From Pseudomonadota bacterium (lineage in GTDB: Bacteria > Myxococcota_A > Polyangia > Polyangiales > Polyangiaceae), in NCBI GenBank assembly GCA_023460875.1, contig JAEWOQ010000288.1, forward strand, positions 1 through 10,113: a stretch of 10,113 nt of DNA, written 5' to 3'. Shown here piece after piece: positions 1 through 6,402 of this stretch. Both the position numbers and the translations under genes were made by a program. Positions within the stretch are counted from its first letter, which is position 1, and each line of letters begins with the position of its first letter. The notes beneath the pieces are model-generated. The model worked only from the letters and a program-made list of their open reading frames with translations. It had not been told where the DNA came from and searched no databases.

Positions 1-1079
1 CGGGGGCGCTCGGGAGTGAGTCGGGGCGGCTCACCGGGGCCCGCGTAGTCCACCCAGTAAGCGGGGGACGGGCGTACGTCGAGGTGCACGAACGTGGAGT
101 TCGGGTAGTAGCCGACTCCGACGCTGCCGAGGCCGCGGCAGTAGTCGCGGAGGGCCTCGTTCGGGATCCCAGGGATGCTGAAGTCGAGGGCGCGCCCGAC
201 CTTGTGCTTCGAGTCGTGCACGTAGGACGTCTCTCGATAGCCCGAGACGATGCGGATCGGGCGACCTCCGAACTGATCGCTCACCTGGGCGAGCAGGCGG
301 ATCAGCTGATCGTCGATGCCGGGTCCCCCTGAGCGCACCCCGAGCACCCGAAAGATCCCGTTGCGGGCGTTCGGCAGGATCTTCTGACCGGGCCCGAACA
401 CGTACCCTTTCCAGCTCTGGGAGTGACCTTGAATGGTGATATAGCCGCGGCGCCAGGGGGCCTTCGCGTACTTCTGCCACGAGGTGCCCCCGGTTGGACC
501 ATCGAGGCGTCCCTCGATGCGCAACCTGCGGGCATGGCTCCCGTCTGGGTCCGTCGCCGCCGGCACGACGAGCCGCTGTCCGATCTTGAGCACGGAGCGC
601 CGGTCGATCCCCGACGCATGACACACTGCCTCGATGCTCACGCCGTAGCGCTGCGCGATGGCGCCGAGGGTCTGTCCCTTCATGACCATGTGCACGAGGG
701 GGTGTCCGTAGCTCTTCTTCGTGGGCGTCGACGCGCTCGAGCTCTTCGTCGACTTCGCCCCCGAGGAGCTGCTCCGCTTGTTCGCGGACTTGCTCGCAGG
801 CTTGCTCGCGGGCTTGGGCGGCACCGCTTTGCCGCGCTCGGGGATCACCAGCTTCTGCCCGGGGAAGATCTTGTCCGTACGACGGATCCCGTTGGCGACG
901 CAGATGTCCTCGATCGTGACGTTGTAGCGCTTCGCGATCGAGCCGAGGCGTTGGCCCGAGTGGACCACGTGACTCTTCGGGGCCGCTCGAGCCGGGACGG
1001 TGAATAGCGCCGAAGCGGCCAGGAGGAGGGCGGCGCCGGTCCAGCGGGTCCAGAGGGAATGTCGGGTGACAGCGGGCAT
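1..1079 (-). CDS. LysM-LysM-M15/DUF882 (MepK/YcbK-like) murein endopeptidase, C-terminus off the window
   Basis: Probably a secreted zinc peptidase that cuts peptide cross-links in peptidoglycan. The frame is open from an ATG at 1077-1079 to the left edge: 359 codons, no stop. Residues 1-32 form a signal peptide (basic N-region, hydrophobic core around 16-27, cleavage after ARA). LysM domains lie at about 36-80 (HVVHSGQRLGSIAKRY to LVIP) and 129-173 (HMVMKGQTLGAIAQRY to LVVP), joined by a Lys/Ser/Pro-rich linker. The catalytic region, about 250-345, carries SGYR (279-282), SKHKVGRALDF (290-300) and GVGYYPNSTFVHLDV (321-335), close to E. coli YcbK/MepK. H292, D299 and H332 are the expected zinc ligands, so it looks active. 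Known for the family: M15A/DUF882 with LysM murein targeting. Inferred: periplasmic wall remodelling. No clear Shine-Dalgarno precedes the ATG, but the signal peptide supports it. The match to YcbK is nearly complete, so few residues are probably missing. Confidence 0.92.
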   Translation of the reverse strand, partial: MPAVTRHSLWTRWTGAALLLAASALFTVPARAAPKSHVVHSGQRLGSIAKRYNVTIEDICVANGIRRTDKIFPGQKLVIPERGKAVPPKPASKPASKSANKRSSSSGAKSTKSSSASTPTKKSYGHPLVHMVMKGQTLGAIAQRYGVSIEAVCHASGIDRRSVLKIGQRLVVPAATDPDGSHARRLRIEGRLDGPTGGTSWQKYAKAPWRRGYITIQGHSQSWKGYVFGPGQKILPNARNGIFRVLGVRSGGPGIDDQLIRLLAQVSDQFGGRPIRIVSGYRETSYVHDSKHKVGRALDFSIPGIPNEALRDYCRGLGSVGVGYYPNSTFVHLDVRPSPAYWVDYAGPGEPPRLTPERP

Positions 1080-1180
1080 GGCGAGATAGGGGGTTGTACG
1101 CCAACAAGGACGCAAATTTCATCTTCCTTGCGGAGCCGAATTTGGCCCGGAGTGGTCCCGACGTGCTAGGCGAAGCGACG
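1080..1180. promoter_or_regulatory. Divergent intergenic control region between the two LysM genes
   Basis: About 100 bp separates the ATG at 1079 (minus) from the favoured GTG at 1181 (plus), so both promoters should lie here or just inside the genes. It has unusually AT-rich patches for this window: AAATTT at 1114-1119, and an imperfect palindrome GCCGAATTTGGC at 1135-1146, roughly midway between the starts (arms GCC/GGC and AA/TT, one G-T mismatch). I could not assign convincing -35/-10 boxes. If the plus gene instead starts at the TTG at 1094, the region is only 14 bp. Confidence 0.3.
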
Positions 1181-3406
1181 GTGTCGGGTTGCTTTTCTTC
1201 AGGAGCCCCAGCGAGGCAGCGCAATTTTGCGGCGCTGCTGGCAGCTGCGTCCATCAGCTTCTGCGCGGGGCTGTCGATGGCCACCTCCACTGACGGCGAC
1301 TCATCGGGTGGGCGCACGGAGCAGGGCAGCTCCGAGCGGGGTAGCCCCGAGCAGGGCAGCCCCGAGCAGGGCAGCCCCGAGCAGGAGCCAGGCTCGTTCA
1401 CGCTCCCCAACGGCCTGCGGGTGATTTTGCTGCCCGATCGGGACGCTCCGGTCCTGAGCGTCTGCAGCGCCTTCGACGCGGGAGCGCGCCGCGATTCCTC
1501 GCACCGCCCGGGCGTGGCGCGCACGATCGCGGAGCTGCTGCGCAACGGGGGGCGCCCGCTCGAGGGGCAAGATGTCGGCGCGCTGTTGGCGCGTCGCGGT
1601 GGCACCGCCGAGGTGAATCTCAGCCACGACGCCCTGACCTCCTGCGTCACCGTGCCTTCTTCCGAGCTCGAGTTCGCGCTCTGGTTCGAGGCGGGGCGCT
1701 TCGGGCGTCACGCGCTCACGGCGGAGGGGCGGGATCGCGTGGTGGCGGAGCTGAGCGCCGAGTTCGAGCGGCGAGACGATCTCGCCTCCGATCGGGCGCC
1801 GCGGCGTCTCCGCGCGCTCGCCTTTCAGGGGCGCCCCAGCTACGCACGGGACGTGCTGGCGTCCTCGGCCCAGCTCGCAGAGGTCGAGCTCTCCGATCTC
1901 GAGCGCTTCCACCGCGCTCATTTCGGCGCTGAACAGGCCGTCGTAGCGGTGGTGGGGGACTTCGACGAGGCTTCTGCGCGCCGGCTGGTGGAGCAACAGC
2001 TCGGCTCGGCGCCGCGGGGCAGCGCGGCGACGTCGGTGGACTTCGAGCTCCCGCTCCAGACCTCCGAACGCTTCAGCATGGTCGAGGATCCGAGCGCCCG
2101 GGTGCCTGCGGTCTGGTACGGCTGGGTCCTACCCCGAGCGGGCACGGAGGCGCGGACGGCGCTGGAGCTCGTCGCGGTGGCGCTCGCCAGCGAGTCGCGC
2201 CTCGGCTCGTCGATCGTCGGCCAGCGACGTCCGGCGCAGTCCCTCGACTACAGCCTCACCAACGAGGTGGGGGCAGGGTTTTTCTCCCTGCACGCGGTCG
2301 GGACCGGAGCGGCGGCCCTAGGCGCGATCGAGAAGGCCGTCGACGCCGAACTCGCGAAGGTGGGTCAGTATGGGCTCCGCCCTGAGGAGGTGCGCGCGGC
2401 GCGGAGCTCCCTCGCGCAGCGGCGAGCCCTCGAGCTGGCGTCGAACCTCGGGCGCGCGCGCGCGCTGAGCCGAGGGGTGCTCTTCGGCGGCACGCCAGAG
2501 GGGATCCTCTCCGAGCCCGAATCGACGGAGCTCCTGGAGCTCTCCAACGTGAGCCTCGCGCGCGCCGCGCGGGAACATCTCCACTCCCGTCGACGTACGG
2601 TGATCGAGATCTATCCGAAGGGCTGGCAGGATCCGTGGCAGACGCCGATGCCCGTGTATCACCTGGTGAGCGCGGGCGAGAACCTCGGCCGCATCGCCGC
2701 GATGCATCAAACCACGGTCGCGGTCATCGCGAAGATGAACGGCCTGGACCCCAAGAAGCCGATCTATCCGGGCCAAAACCTCAAGGTGCCGCGGAGCAAG
2801 GCGACCACCGTGAAGGCGGTGGTGCATACGGTGCGCTCGGGGGACACGCTCACCGCCATCGCCAAGAAGTTCAACGTGTCGGTCCAGAGCTTGGCGGACG
2901 CCAACGGGCTGGATCCCAAGCGCCCGATCCGACCCGGCGATGAGCTGCGCGTGCCGCCCCGGGGCTCCAGCAGGAAGTCGGGAGGAAGCGGCAGCGCCCG
3001 GCCGTCGGAGCGAAGGCAAGGGGCGGGCCAGCAGGGAGCGGGCCAGCAGGGGGCGAGTCAGCAGAGGGCCCGAGGTCGGGTTCACGAGGTCAAGGCGGGC
3101 GAGACCTTGGGCGGCATCGCCCTCAAGTATGGCGTGAGCACCGCGAGCCTCGCCTCCGCGAACGGGCTGGGTAGGAGCACGACCATCCGTGTAGGTCAAA
3201 AGCTCCAGATCCCGAGTCCGGCCGGAGGTCCGGCAAGTAAGGGCGCCACGCAGAGCCCTCCGACCGTGCACCAGGTCCGCTCCGGCGAGACCCTGAGTGG
3301 AATCGCCAAGCGCTATAGGGTGAGCGTCCAGAGCCTGACCCGCGCGAACGGGATCAGCGAAAAAAGGCCGATCCGCGTGGGGCAGCGCCTCGTGATCCCC
3401 CGCTGA
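1181..3406 (+). CDS. Secreted M16 (insulinase-type) pseudopeptidase fused to four LysM domains
   Basis: Probably a non-catalytic M16 half-module tethered to peptidoglycan. The frame is open from a TTG at 1094, but the GTG at 1181 (741 aa) gives the best signal peptide: MSGCFSSGAPARQR, a hydrophobic core, cleavage near SMA. The ATG at 1277 would remove that signal. Five EQGSP-type repeats (47-71) lead into an M16 N-domain (about 73-262, starting FTLPNGLRVILLPD, ending VVAVVGDFD) and C-domain (about 306-481). The zinc motif HxxEH is replaced by R114-T-I-A-E118 within GVARTIAELLRNGG, so metal binding should be lost. Arg349/350 and Tyr357 sit where M16 C-domains carry a substrate-binding Arg-Tyr pair. 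Four LysM domains follow at about 492-537, 548-592, 634-678 and 696-740, with a Gln/Gly/Ala repeat linker before the third. Inferred role: scaffold or peptide-binding protein at the cell wall. The domain calls are firm; the start is not. Confidence 0.88.
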   Translation: MSGCFSSGAPARQRNFAALLAAASISFCAGLSMATSTDGDSSGGRTEQGSSERGSPEQGSPEQGSPEQEPGSFTLPNGLRVILLPDRDAPVLSVCSAFDAGARRDSSHRPGVARTIAELLRNGGRPLEGQDVGALLARRGGTAEVNLSHDALTSCVTVPSSELEFALWFEAGRFGRHALTAEGRDRVVAELSAEFERRDDLASDRAPRRLRALAFQGRPSYARDVLASSAQLAEVELSDLERFHRAHFGAEQAVVAVVGDFDEASARRLVEQQLGSAPRGSAATSVDFELPLQTSERFSMVEDPSARVPAVWYGWVLPRAGTEARTALELVAVALASESRLGSSIVGQRRPAQSLDYSLTNEVGAGFFSLHAVGTGAAALGAIEKAVDAELAKVGQYGLRPEEVRAARSSLAQRRALELASNLGRARALSRGVLFGGTPEGILSEPESTELLELSNVSLARAAREHLHSRRRTVIEIYPKGWQDPWQTPMPVYHLVSAGENLGRIAAMHQTTVAVIAKMNGLDPKKPIYPGQNLKVPRSKATTVKAVVHTVRSGDTLTAIAKKFNVSVQSLADANGLDPKRPIRPGDELRVPPRGSSRKSGGSGSARPSERRQGAGQQGAGQQGASQQRARGRVHEVKAGETLGGIALKYGVSTASLASANGLGRSTTIRVGQKLQIPSPAGGPASKGATQSPPTVHQVRSGETLSGIAKRYRVSVQSLTRANGISEKRPIRVGQRLVIPR
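1319..1393 (+). repeat. In-frame 15-bp tandem repeat encoding EQGSP
   Basis: Five head-to-tail 15-bp units read EQGSS, ERGSP, EQGSP, EQGSP and EQEPG. The third and fourth units are nearly identical at DNA level (GAGCAGGGCAGCCCC). The repeat lies just after the signal peptide of the M16-LysM protein and before its first folded domain, so it probably encodes a flexible spacer that can change length by slippage without frameshift. Confidence 0.9.
3014..3073 (+). repeat. In-frame 15-bp tandem repeat encoding QQGAG in the LysM linker
   Basis: Four 15-bp units encode RQGAG, QQGAG, QQGAS and QQRAR between the second and third LysM domains of the M16-LysM protein. The middle units are nearly identical in DNA. 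It is a disordered spacer; the unit length matches the N-terminal repeat of the same gene although the sequence differs. Confidence 0.85.
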
Positions 3407-3433
3407 GCGTTGTAGCGAAGGAGTCTGCTGCTC

Positions 3434-3452
3434 GGCCGGAAGCCGACCGGCC
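3434..3452 (+). terminator. Weak GC hairpin downstream of the M16-LysM gene
   Basis: A perfect 6-bp inverted repeat, GGCCGG and CCGGCC with a 7-nt loop, begins 27 bp after the stop codon. No T-tract follows. It may attenuate or process the transcript between this gene and the small membrane-protein gene, or it may be a chance palindrome in GC-rich DNA. Confidence 0.25.
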
Positions 3453-3488
3453 CTTCAGCGTTGCGCCGCCGCGTGCGACCATCGGAGG

Positions 3489-3905
3489 GTGACGGATTCC
3501 GGGAGCAAGCCACCGCCCTCCGGGCAGCCGCGCCGGCTGCGCCCGAATCGCGTCTCCGACAGCGCCCCCGCCGCGGCTGCATACGTGCCTCCGTTCACTC
3601 CTCCGCCCGTGCGGGAAGAACGCAGGGATACTGTCGCCGTCCTCATCCCGGAGGACGACGAGGCACACAGGACGCCTACTGAACCGAGCCTGATCCGCAA
3701 CCGGGATCCGAGCCGTCTGCTGGCGGACATTTCCAGCCTGCCCCCGGTTCACTATCGACGGCCCCATCCCTTCAGCCTGTGGTTAGCGATCGTCTGCTTC
3801 GGCGCAGCGTTGGGCTTCCTCGCTTACGTCGTGCTTGCGGATCCCCCACCGCGGCCTGCCTCGCCTCGGAGCTCGAGCCCAGACGGAGGCCCGCGAAGTC
3901 CGTGA
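3489..3905 (+). CDS. Hypothetical proline-rich single-pass membrane protein
   Basis: I do not recognise a family. The 138-aa product has a proline- and arginine-rich, probably disordered N-terminal region (1-95), one hydrophobic segment at about 96-117 (SLWLAIVCFGAALGFLAYVV), and a short Pro/Ser-rich tail. Arg90-Arg91 just before the membrane segment suggests that the N-terminus is cytoplasmic and the tail periplasmic. Strong G/C preference at third codon positions supports a real gene. The GTG at 3489 is the only usable upstream start in frame. It directly abuts a Shine-Dalgarno-like CGGAGG (3483-3488), an unusually short spacing, so the start is somewhat uncertain. It lies 82 bp after the M16-LysM gene on the same strand and may be co-transcribed. 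A soluble N-terminal tail on a single anchor could be an interaction module; nothing in the sequence shows a function. Confidence 0.68.
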   Translation: MTDSGSKPPPSGQPRRLRPNRVSDSAPAAAAYVPPFTPPPVREERRDTVAVLIPEDDEAHRTPTEPSLIRNRDPSRLLADISSLPPVHYRRPHPFSLWLAIVCFGAALGFLAYVVLADPPPRPASPRSSSPDGGPRSP

Positions 3906-3909
3906 GCGC

Positions 3910-3949
3910 GCAGCGCGAACGCTGCTGTGAGCTCAGCCTGGGGGGCTGA
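3910..3949 (+). terminator. Two tandem hairpins after the small membrane-protein gene
   Basis: The first hairpin is GCAGCG-CGAA-CGCTGC (3910-3925), a 6-bp stem with a 4-nt loop starting 4 nt after the stop codon. The second is TCAGCC-TGGGG-GGCTGA (3933-3949). Neither is followed by a T-run, so this is not a classical intrinsic terminator. The position right behind the last + strand gene of the block fits a transcript end or RNA-stabilising structure. Confidence 0.35.
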
Positions 3950-4094
3950 CGAAATCAGCATAACACCTCGACGGAATGCCGAAGCCGCGGCCGAGCTTCG
4001 AGAGCGAGTCCTCGCTCAGGCCGAGGAGCGCCGCGGGGAGGCTTCAGCGGAGCCGGAGGCGCCACGATGATCCATCGGGCGGGGCCAGTCGCGA

Positions 4095-4120
4095 GTGAGC
4101 GGCGAGGGTGAGCAGCGAGG
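4095..4120 (+). repeat. Short tandem duplication of a 13-bp unit
   Basis: GTGAGCGGCGAGG (4095-4107) is followed directly by GTGAGCAGCGAGG (4108-4120), with one mismatch, 105 bp before the favoured start of the TPR/PEGA gene. It could be a paired binding site or a simple duplication. Each copy begins with GTG, which creates false upstream start codons. Confidence 0.6.
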
Positions 4121-4214
4121 GGCAGGGCACGGCGCCGACATGGACGGGCGTCGAGGGCCCGTGGTATTCGGCGCCCCGTCGTTTTGTCGCAACAGTGGGG
4201 AGCGTCGACCGACA

Positions 4215-4221
4215 AGAGGGG
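4215..4221 (+). promoter_or_regulatory. Ribosome binding site deciding the TPR/PEGA start
   Basis: AGAGGGG lies 3-5 nt before the ATG at 4225. No comparable site precedes the in-frame GTG at 4108, and only the ATG places a signal peptide at the N-terminus. Confidence 0.6.
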
Positions 4222-4224
4222 CTC

Positions 4225-5373
4225 ATGAACGGGAAATCGTGCTTGGCGGCGCCAGCGCTTGGCGCTCCACGAAACGTCAAGGGCTGCGCGAAGGTGTTGT
4301 CGTTCTTGCTCGCTTCGAGCGGGGCGGGCGCGGGGTTCACGCTCGCGCCGGGCGCGGCGGCGGAAGTGGTCCAGCAGACGTCTCGCCAGCCGAGCGAGCG
4401 CGCGGCGGCTCATCAGGCGATCCACGACACGGCGGAGCCAGTCGCAGAGGTGAGCCTCGAGCGCGCTCGCGAGCTGTTCGCCGCGGGGAAGGCGAGCATG
4501 GAGCGCGGCGACTGGCGGGAGGCCGCGCGTCGCTTTCGTGAGGCCGCGGCCATCAAGGACACTCCGGGGCTCCGCTATCACATCGCGCATTGTGAGGAGA
4601 ACGCCGAGCAGCTCCTCCGCGCCCGCGCCGAGTACGAAGCCGCGGGGAGGCTCCTCGAGGTGTTGCCAGCGACGGACGTGGAGGAGCTACTCGGACCGGC
4701 CCTGACGCGGCTCGCGCAGAAGACCCCGGAGGTGCGCGTTCGGTTGGTGCCGTCGGCGGAGGTGACGCTCGTGGCCATCGACGGTCATGAGCTCGCGGAT
4801 TGGCAAGCGCCGGTGCAGCTCGATCCCGGACGGCACTGGGTGCAGGTCGAGGCGGCGGGGCATCGACCGACGACCATGGAGTTCACCCTGGAGCTCGGCC
4901 AAAAGCAGATCCTCTGGGTTCGCCTGCAGCCGGAGGCGCCTCCTCCGACGCCGCCCTCCGTCGCCGCGTCTGTCGCCGCGACGCCCACGCCGTCCAGTTG
5001 GCGGACCCCGGTGATGATCACGGGCGGCGCGATGTCGCTCGCCGGGCTCGGCTTGGGTGTGTGGGCGCTCCTCGATCGCTCGGTGGCCCTCGATGAGGCC
5101 GCTTGGGCGCGCAGCGGCGTGTCCCGGCTCTCTGGTGCCGAGGGGAGCTGCGCAGGGGCGAGCGGCGGCTTGGCTCTGGCCTGTGACGATCTCATCGCCG
5201 CCGAGCGGCGGCGGGATCGCGCGACCCAGTTCGCGCTCGGGGGATTCGCCGTTGCCGGCGTCGGCGCGGCGCTGACGTTCACGTCCTTGCTGGTCGGGGT
5301 CGACGCGCCTGTGGAGGTCAGCGGGGTCAGCGGCGCCGGGATGACCGGGATGCGGGTGCGAGGGCGCTTCTGA
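4225..5373 (+). CDS. TPR and PEGA domain envelope protein with two C-terminal membrane segments
   Basis: The product has 382 aa from the ATG at 4225. A GTG at 4108 would add 39 residues that do not resemble protein sequence. Residues 1-46 look like a signal sequence (basic stretch, hydrophobic VLSFLLASSGAGAGF, cleavage near GAAA). A TPR-like helical region spans about 77-145 (RARELFAAGKASMERGDWRE, then an AAxxF/Y-rich repeat). A PEGA domain follows at about 176-234, including LDPGRHWVQVEAAGHRPT. After a Pro/Ala/Thr linker come two hydrophobic segments, about 262-282 and 334-358, separated by a loop with Cys309 and Cys320. Known for the family: PEGA is a small surface or periplasmic beta domain common in myxobacterial TPR proteins. 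Role not known; probably protein-protein contacts at the envelope. It stands alone on its strand and converges on the SUMF1-type gene with a 46-bp gap. Confidence 0.88.
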   Translation: MNGKSCLAAPALGAPRNVKGCAKVLSFLLASSGAGAGFTLAPGAAAEVVQQTSRQPSERAAAHQAIHDTAEPVAEVSLERARELFAAGKASMERGDWREAARRFREAAAIKDTPGLRYHIAHCEENAEQLLRARAEYEAAGRLLEVLPATDVEELLGPALTRLAQKTPEVRVRLVPSAEVTLVAIDGHELADWQAPVQLDPGRHWVQVEAAGHRPTTMEFTLELGQKQILWVRLQPEAPPPTPPSVAASVAATPTPSSWRTPVMITGGAMSLAGLGLGVWALLDRSVALDEAAWARSGVSRLSGAEGSCAGASGGLALACDDLIAAERRRDRATQFALGGFAVAGVGAALTFTSLLVGVDAPVEVSGVSGAGMTGMRVRGRF

Positions 5374-5419
5374 GCAGGAGCTGTCGACGACCGTCCCTCG
5401 GTGCGGAGCCGCTGGCGCG

Positions 5420-6397
5420 TCACTCGGGGTGCTCTTGGTCCTTGCAGCAGCGGAAGCCTGCCTCGTAGCCGTAGTCGCTCTCCTTGTGGAAGACCACGGT
5501 CGGGCGACAGCGATTGCGGACGGGGCCCCACCATCCGCCTTTGAGCCCGCTCCGGCTCGGTGCTCGTTCGCCAGGTCGGACGACCCACTCGTTCACGTTC
5601 CCGTTCAGGTCCACCACCCCCGCCCAGGAGACGCAGCTGACGCGCTCCCCGATGCGGTGGCGCTGATCGAGGCGCGCGAGCTCCTCCGCGCACCACGGGT
5701 CGCTCGGGCAAAGGTCATAGGTCTTCATGCGACGGCGGAGGTTGGGTTGGCGGTAGGAGCGGTCGATGTTGCACAGACCGGCGTCTCGCGTGGCGCCGGT
5801 GGCGTAGGGCAGCATGTCCGGGCCCTCGCAGGCGAAGTTGAACTCGTCCTCGTCGCAGAGGCGCCTGCCGAGCTCCTGACAGCGCTGTCGTGCTTCCGTC
5901 CAGCTGGTGAGGACCCGGGGCAGCTCGCCCTCGCGGTTCGGGTACTCGAACCGATCCATGCAGAAGCTCACCGGGCGTCGCTCGCCGAGGCAACGTGACG
6001 GCTCCGCGTAGCGCAGGCAGCGCTCGCTCACGGTGGGATCGTGGCGTCGGGAGAGGTACTCCGGGTGATGCTCGAGGCACCTCTGCTCCACCGCGGGACA
6101 GTAGTCGCCGTGGACCCACACCATGTCGTCGGGGCAGGGCGCAGGAGCCTGCTCATTGCTCGGAGGTAGCGGCTCGGCGAGGCCCAGATCCGTATCGGGC
6201 GCGCGCACCCGCCGCGCACCTGGCACATCGTGGACCACGCCGAGGTCGCCGGATCTCCGCGCGGGAGGATCGCCGTCGCCGCCGTCGTGAGAGGAGGGGC
6301 GCTTCCCCAGGTCCTCGCAGGCGAGGATCGACAGGGCGCACAGGACCAGGGAGCCGGCGTCTGCTCTGGCCAAGGACCGAGTTCTTGCGGTAGCCAC
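5420..6397 (-). CDS. Cysteine-rich SUMF1 (FGE-sulfatase fold) lipoprotein, probably non-catalytic
   Basis: The 325-aa product starts at a GTG (6397); a TTG at 6373 is a possible alternative. A lipoprotein signal ends in SILAC with Cys27 as the lipid site, then a disordered linker rich in Asp/Gly/Arg/Pro runs to about 87. The SUMF1/FGE-fold region (about 90-318) shows FCMDRFEYPN (145-154), RRLCDEDEFNFACEGPDMLP (178-197), GLCNIDRSY (207-215), CVSWAGVVDLNGNVNEWV (255-272), LKGGWW (285-290) and GFRCC (314-318). Sixteen cysteines follow Cys27, an even number that suggests several disulfides outside the cytoplasm. The closely spaced Cys pair that binds copper in true formylglycine-generating enzymes is absent: the place after LKGGWW reads GPVRNRC. 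I therefore infer a structural or binding role, not sulfatase activation. No sulfatase gene is nearby. Its start lies 5 bp from the divergent recC start. Confidence 0.9.
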   Translation of the reverse strand: MATARTRSLARADAGSLVLCALSILACEDLGKRPSSHDGGDGDPPARRSGDLGVVHDVPGARRVRAPDTDLGLAEPLPPSNEQAPAPCPDDMVWVHGDYCPAVEQRCLEHHPEYLSRRHDPTVSERCLRYAEPSRCLGERRPVSFCMDRFEYPNREGELPRVLTSWTEARQRCQELGRRLCDEDEFNFACEGPDMLPYATGATRDAGLCNIDRSYRQPNLRRRMKTYDLCPSDPWCAEELARLDQRHRIGERVSCVSWAGVVDLNGNVNEWVVRPGERAPSRSGLKGGWWGPVRNRCRPTVVFHKESDYGYEAGFRCCKDQEHPE

Positions 6398-6402
6398 GAC
6401 GC

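Larger units (their letters stand above)
3950..4224. other. Gene-free stretch upstream of the TPR/PEGA gene
   Basis: Together with the hairpins before it, about 320 bp carry no gene I can support. Reading frames that cross it on either strand continue as shadows of the TPR/PEGA gene. The stretch presumably holds that gene's promoter, but no convincing -35/-10 pair was found. It contains a tandem pair of 13-bp units (4095-4120) and, at its end, the ribosome binding site of the next gene. Confidence 0.5.

Noticed and set aside
1094..1180. N-terminal extension of the M16-LysM protein from a TTG
   Set aside because: It would bury the signal peptide about 45 residues into the protein and leave only 14 bp between divergent starts. 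The GTG at 1181 is preferred, though not proven.
31..1650. Long minus-strand open frame (539 codons) over the endopeptidase gene and the divergent M16-LysM gene
   Set aside because: It spans two better-supported genes and the region between them. It is Arg/Pro-rich without domains, and the true minus-strand gene is in another frame starting at 1079 with signal peptide, LysM and M15 motifs.
1984..1991. GCTGGTGG, identical to the E. coli Chi octamer, in a window that encodes RecC
   Set aside because: One copy in 10 kb of GC-rich DNA is about what chance gives, and the Chi sequence of this organism is unknown.
4108..4224. N-terminal extension of the TPR/PEGA protein from a GTG
   Set aside because: There is no ribosome binding site, the GTG comes from a 13-bp tandem duplication, and the extension precedes a good signal peptide with its own AGAGGGG.
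5374..5419. Possible bidirectional terminator between convergent genes
   Set aside because: Only 4-bp stems (such as ACCG/CGGT at 5390-5402) are visible, with no T-tract on either strand.
4785..5711. Minus-strand frame of 308 codons across the convergent junction
   Set aside because: It crosses the ends of two real genes and shows composition-driven Arg/Pro/Ala sequence only.
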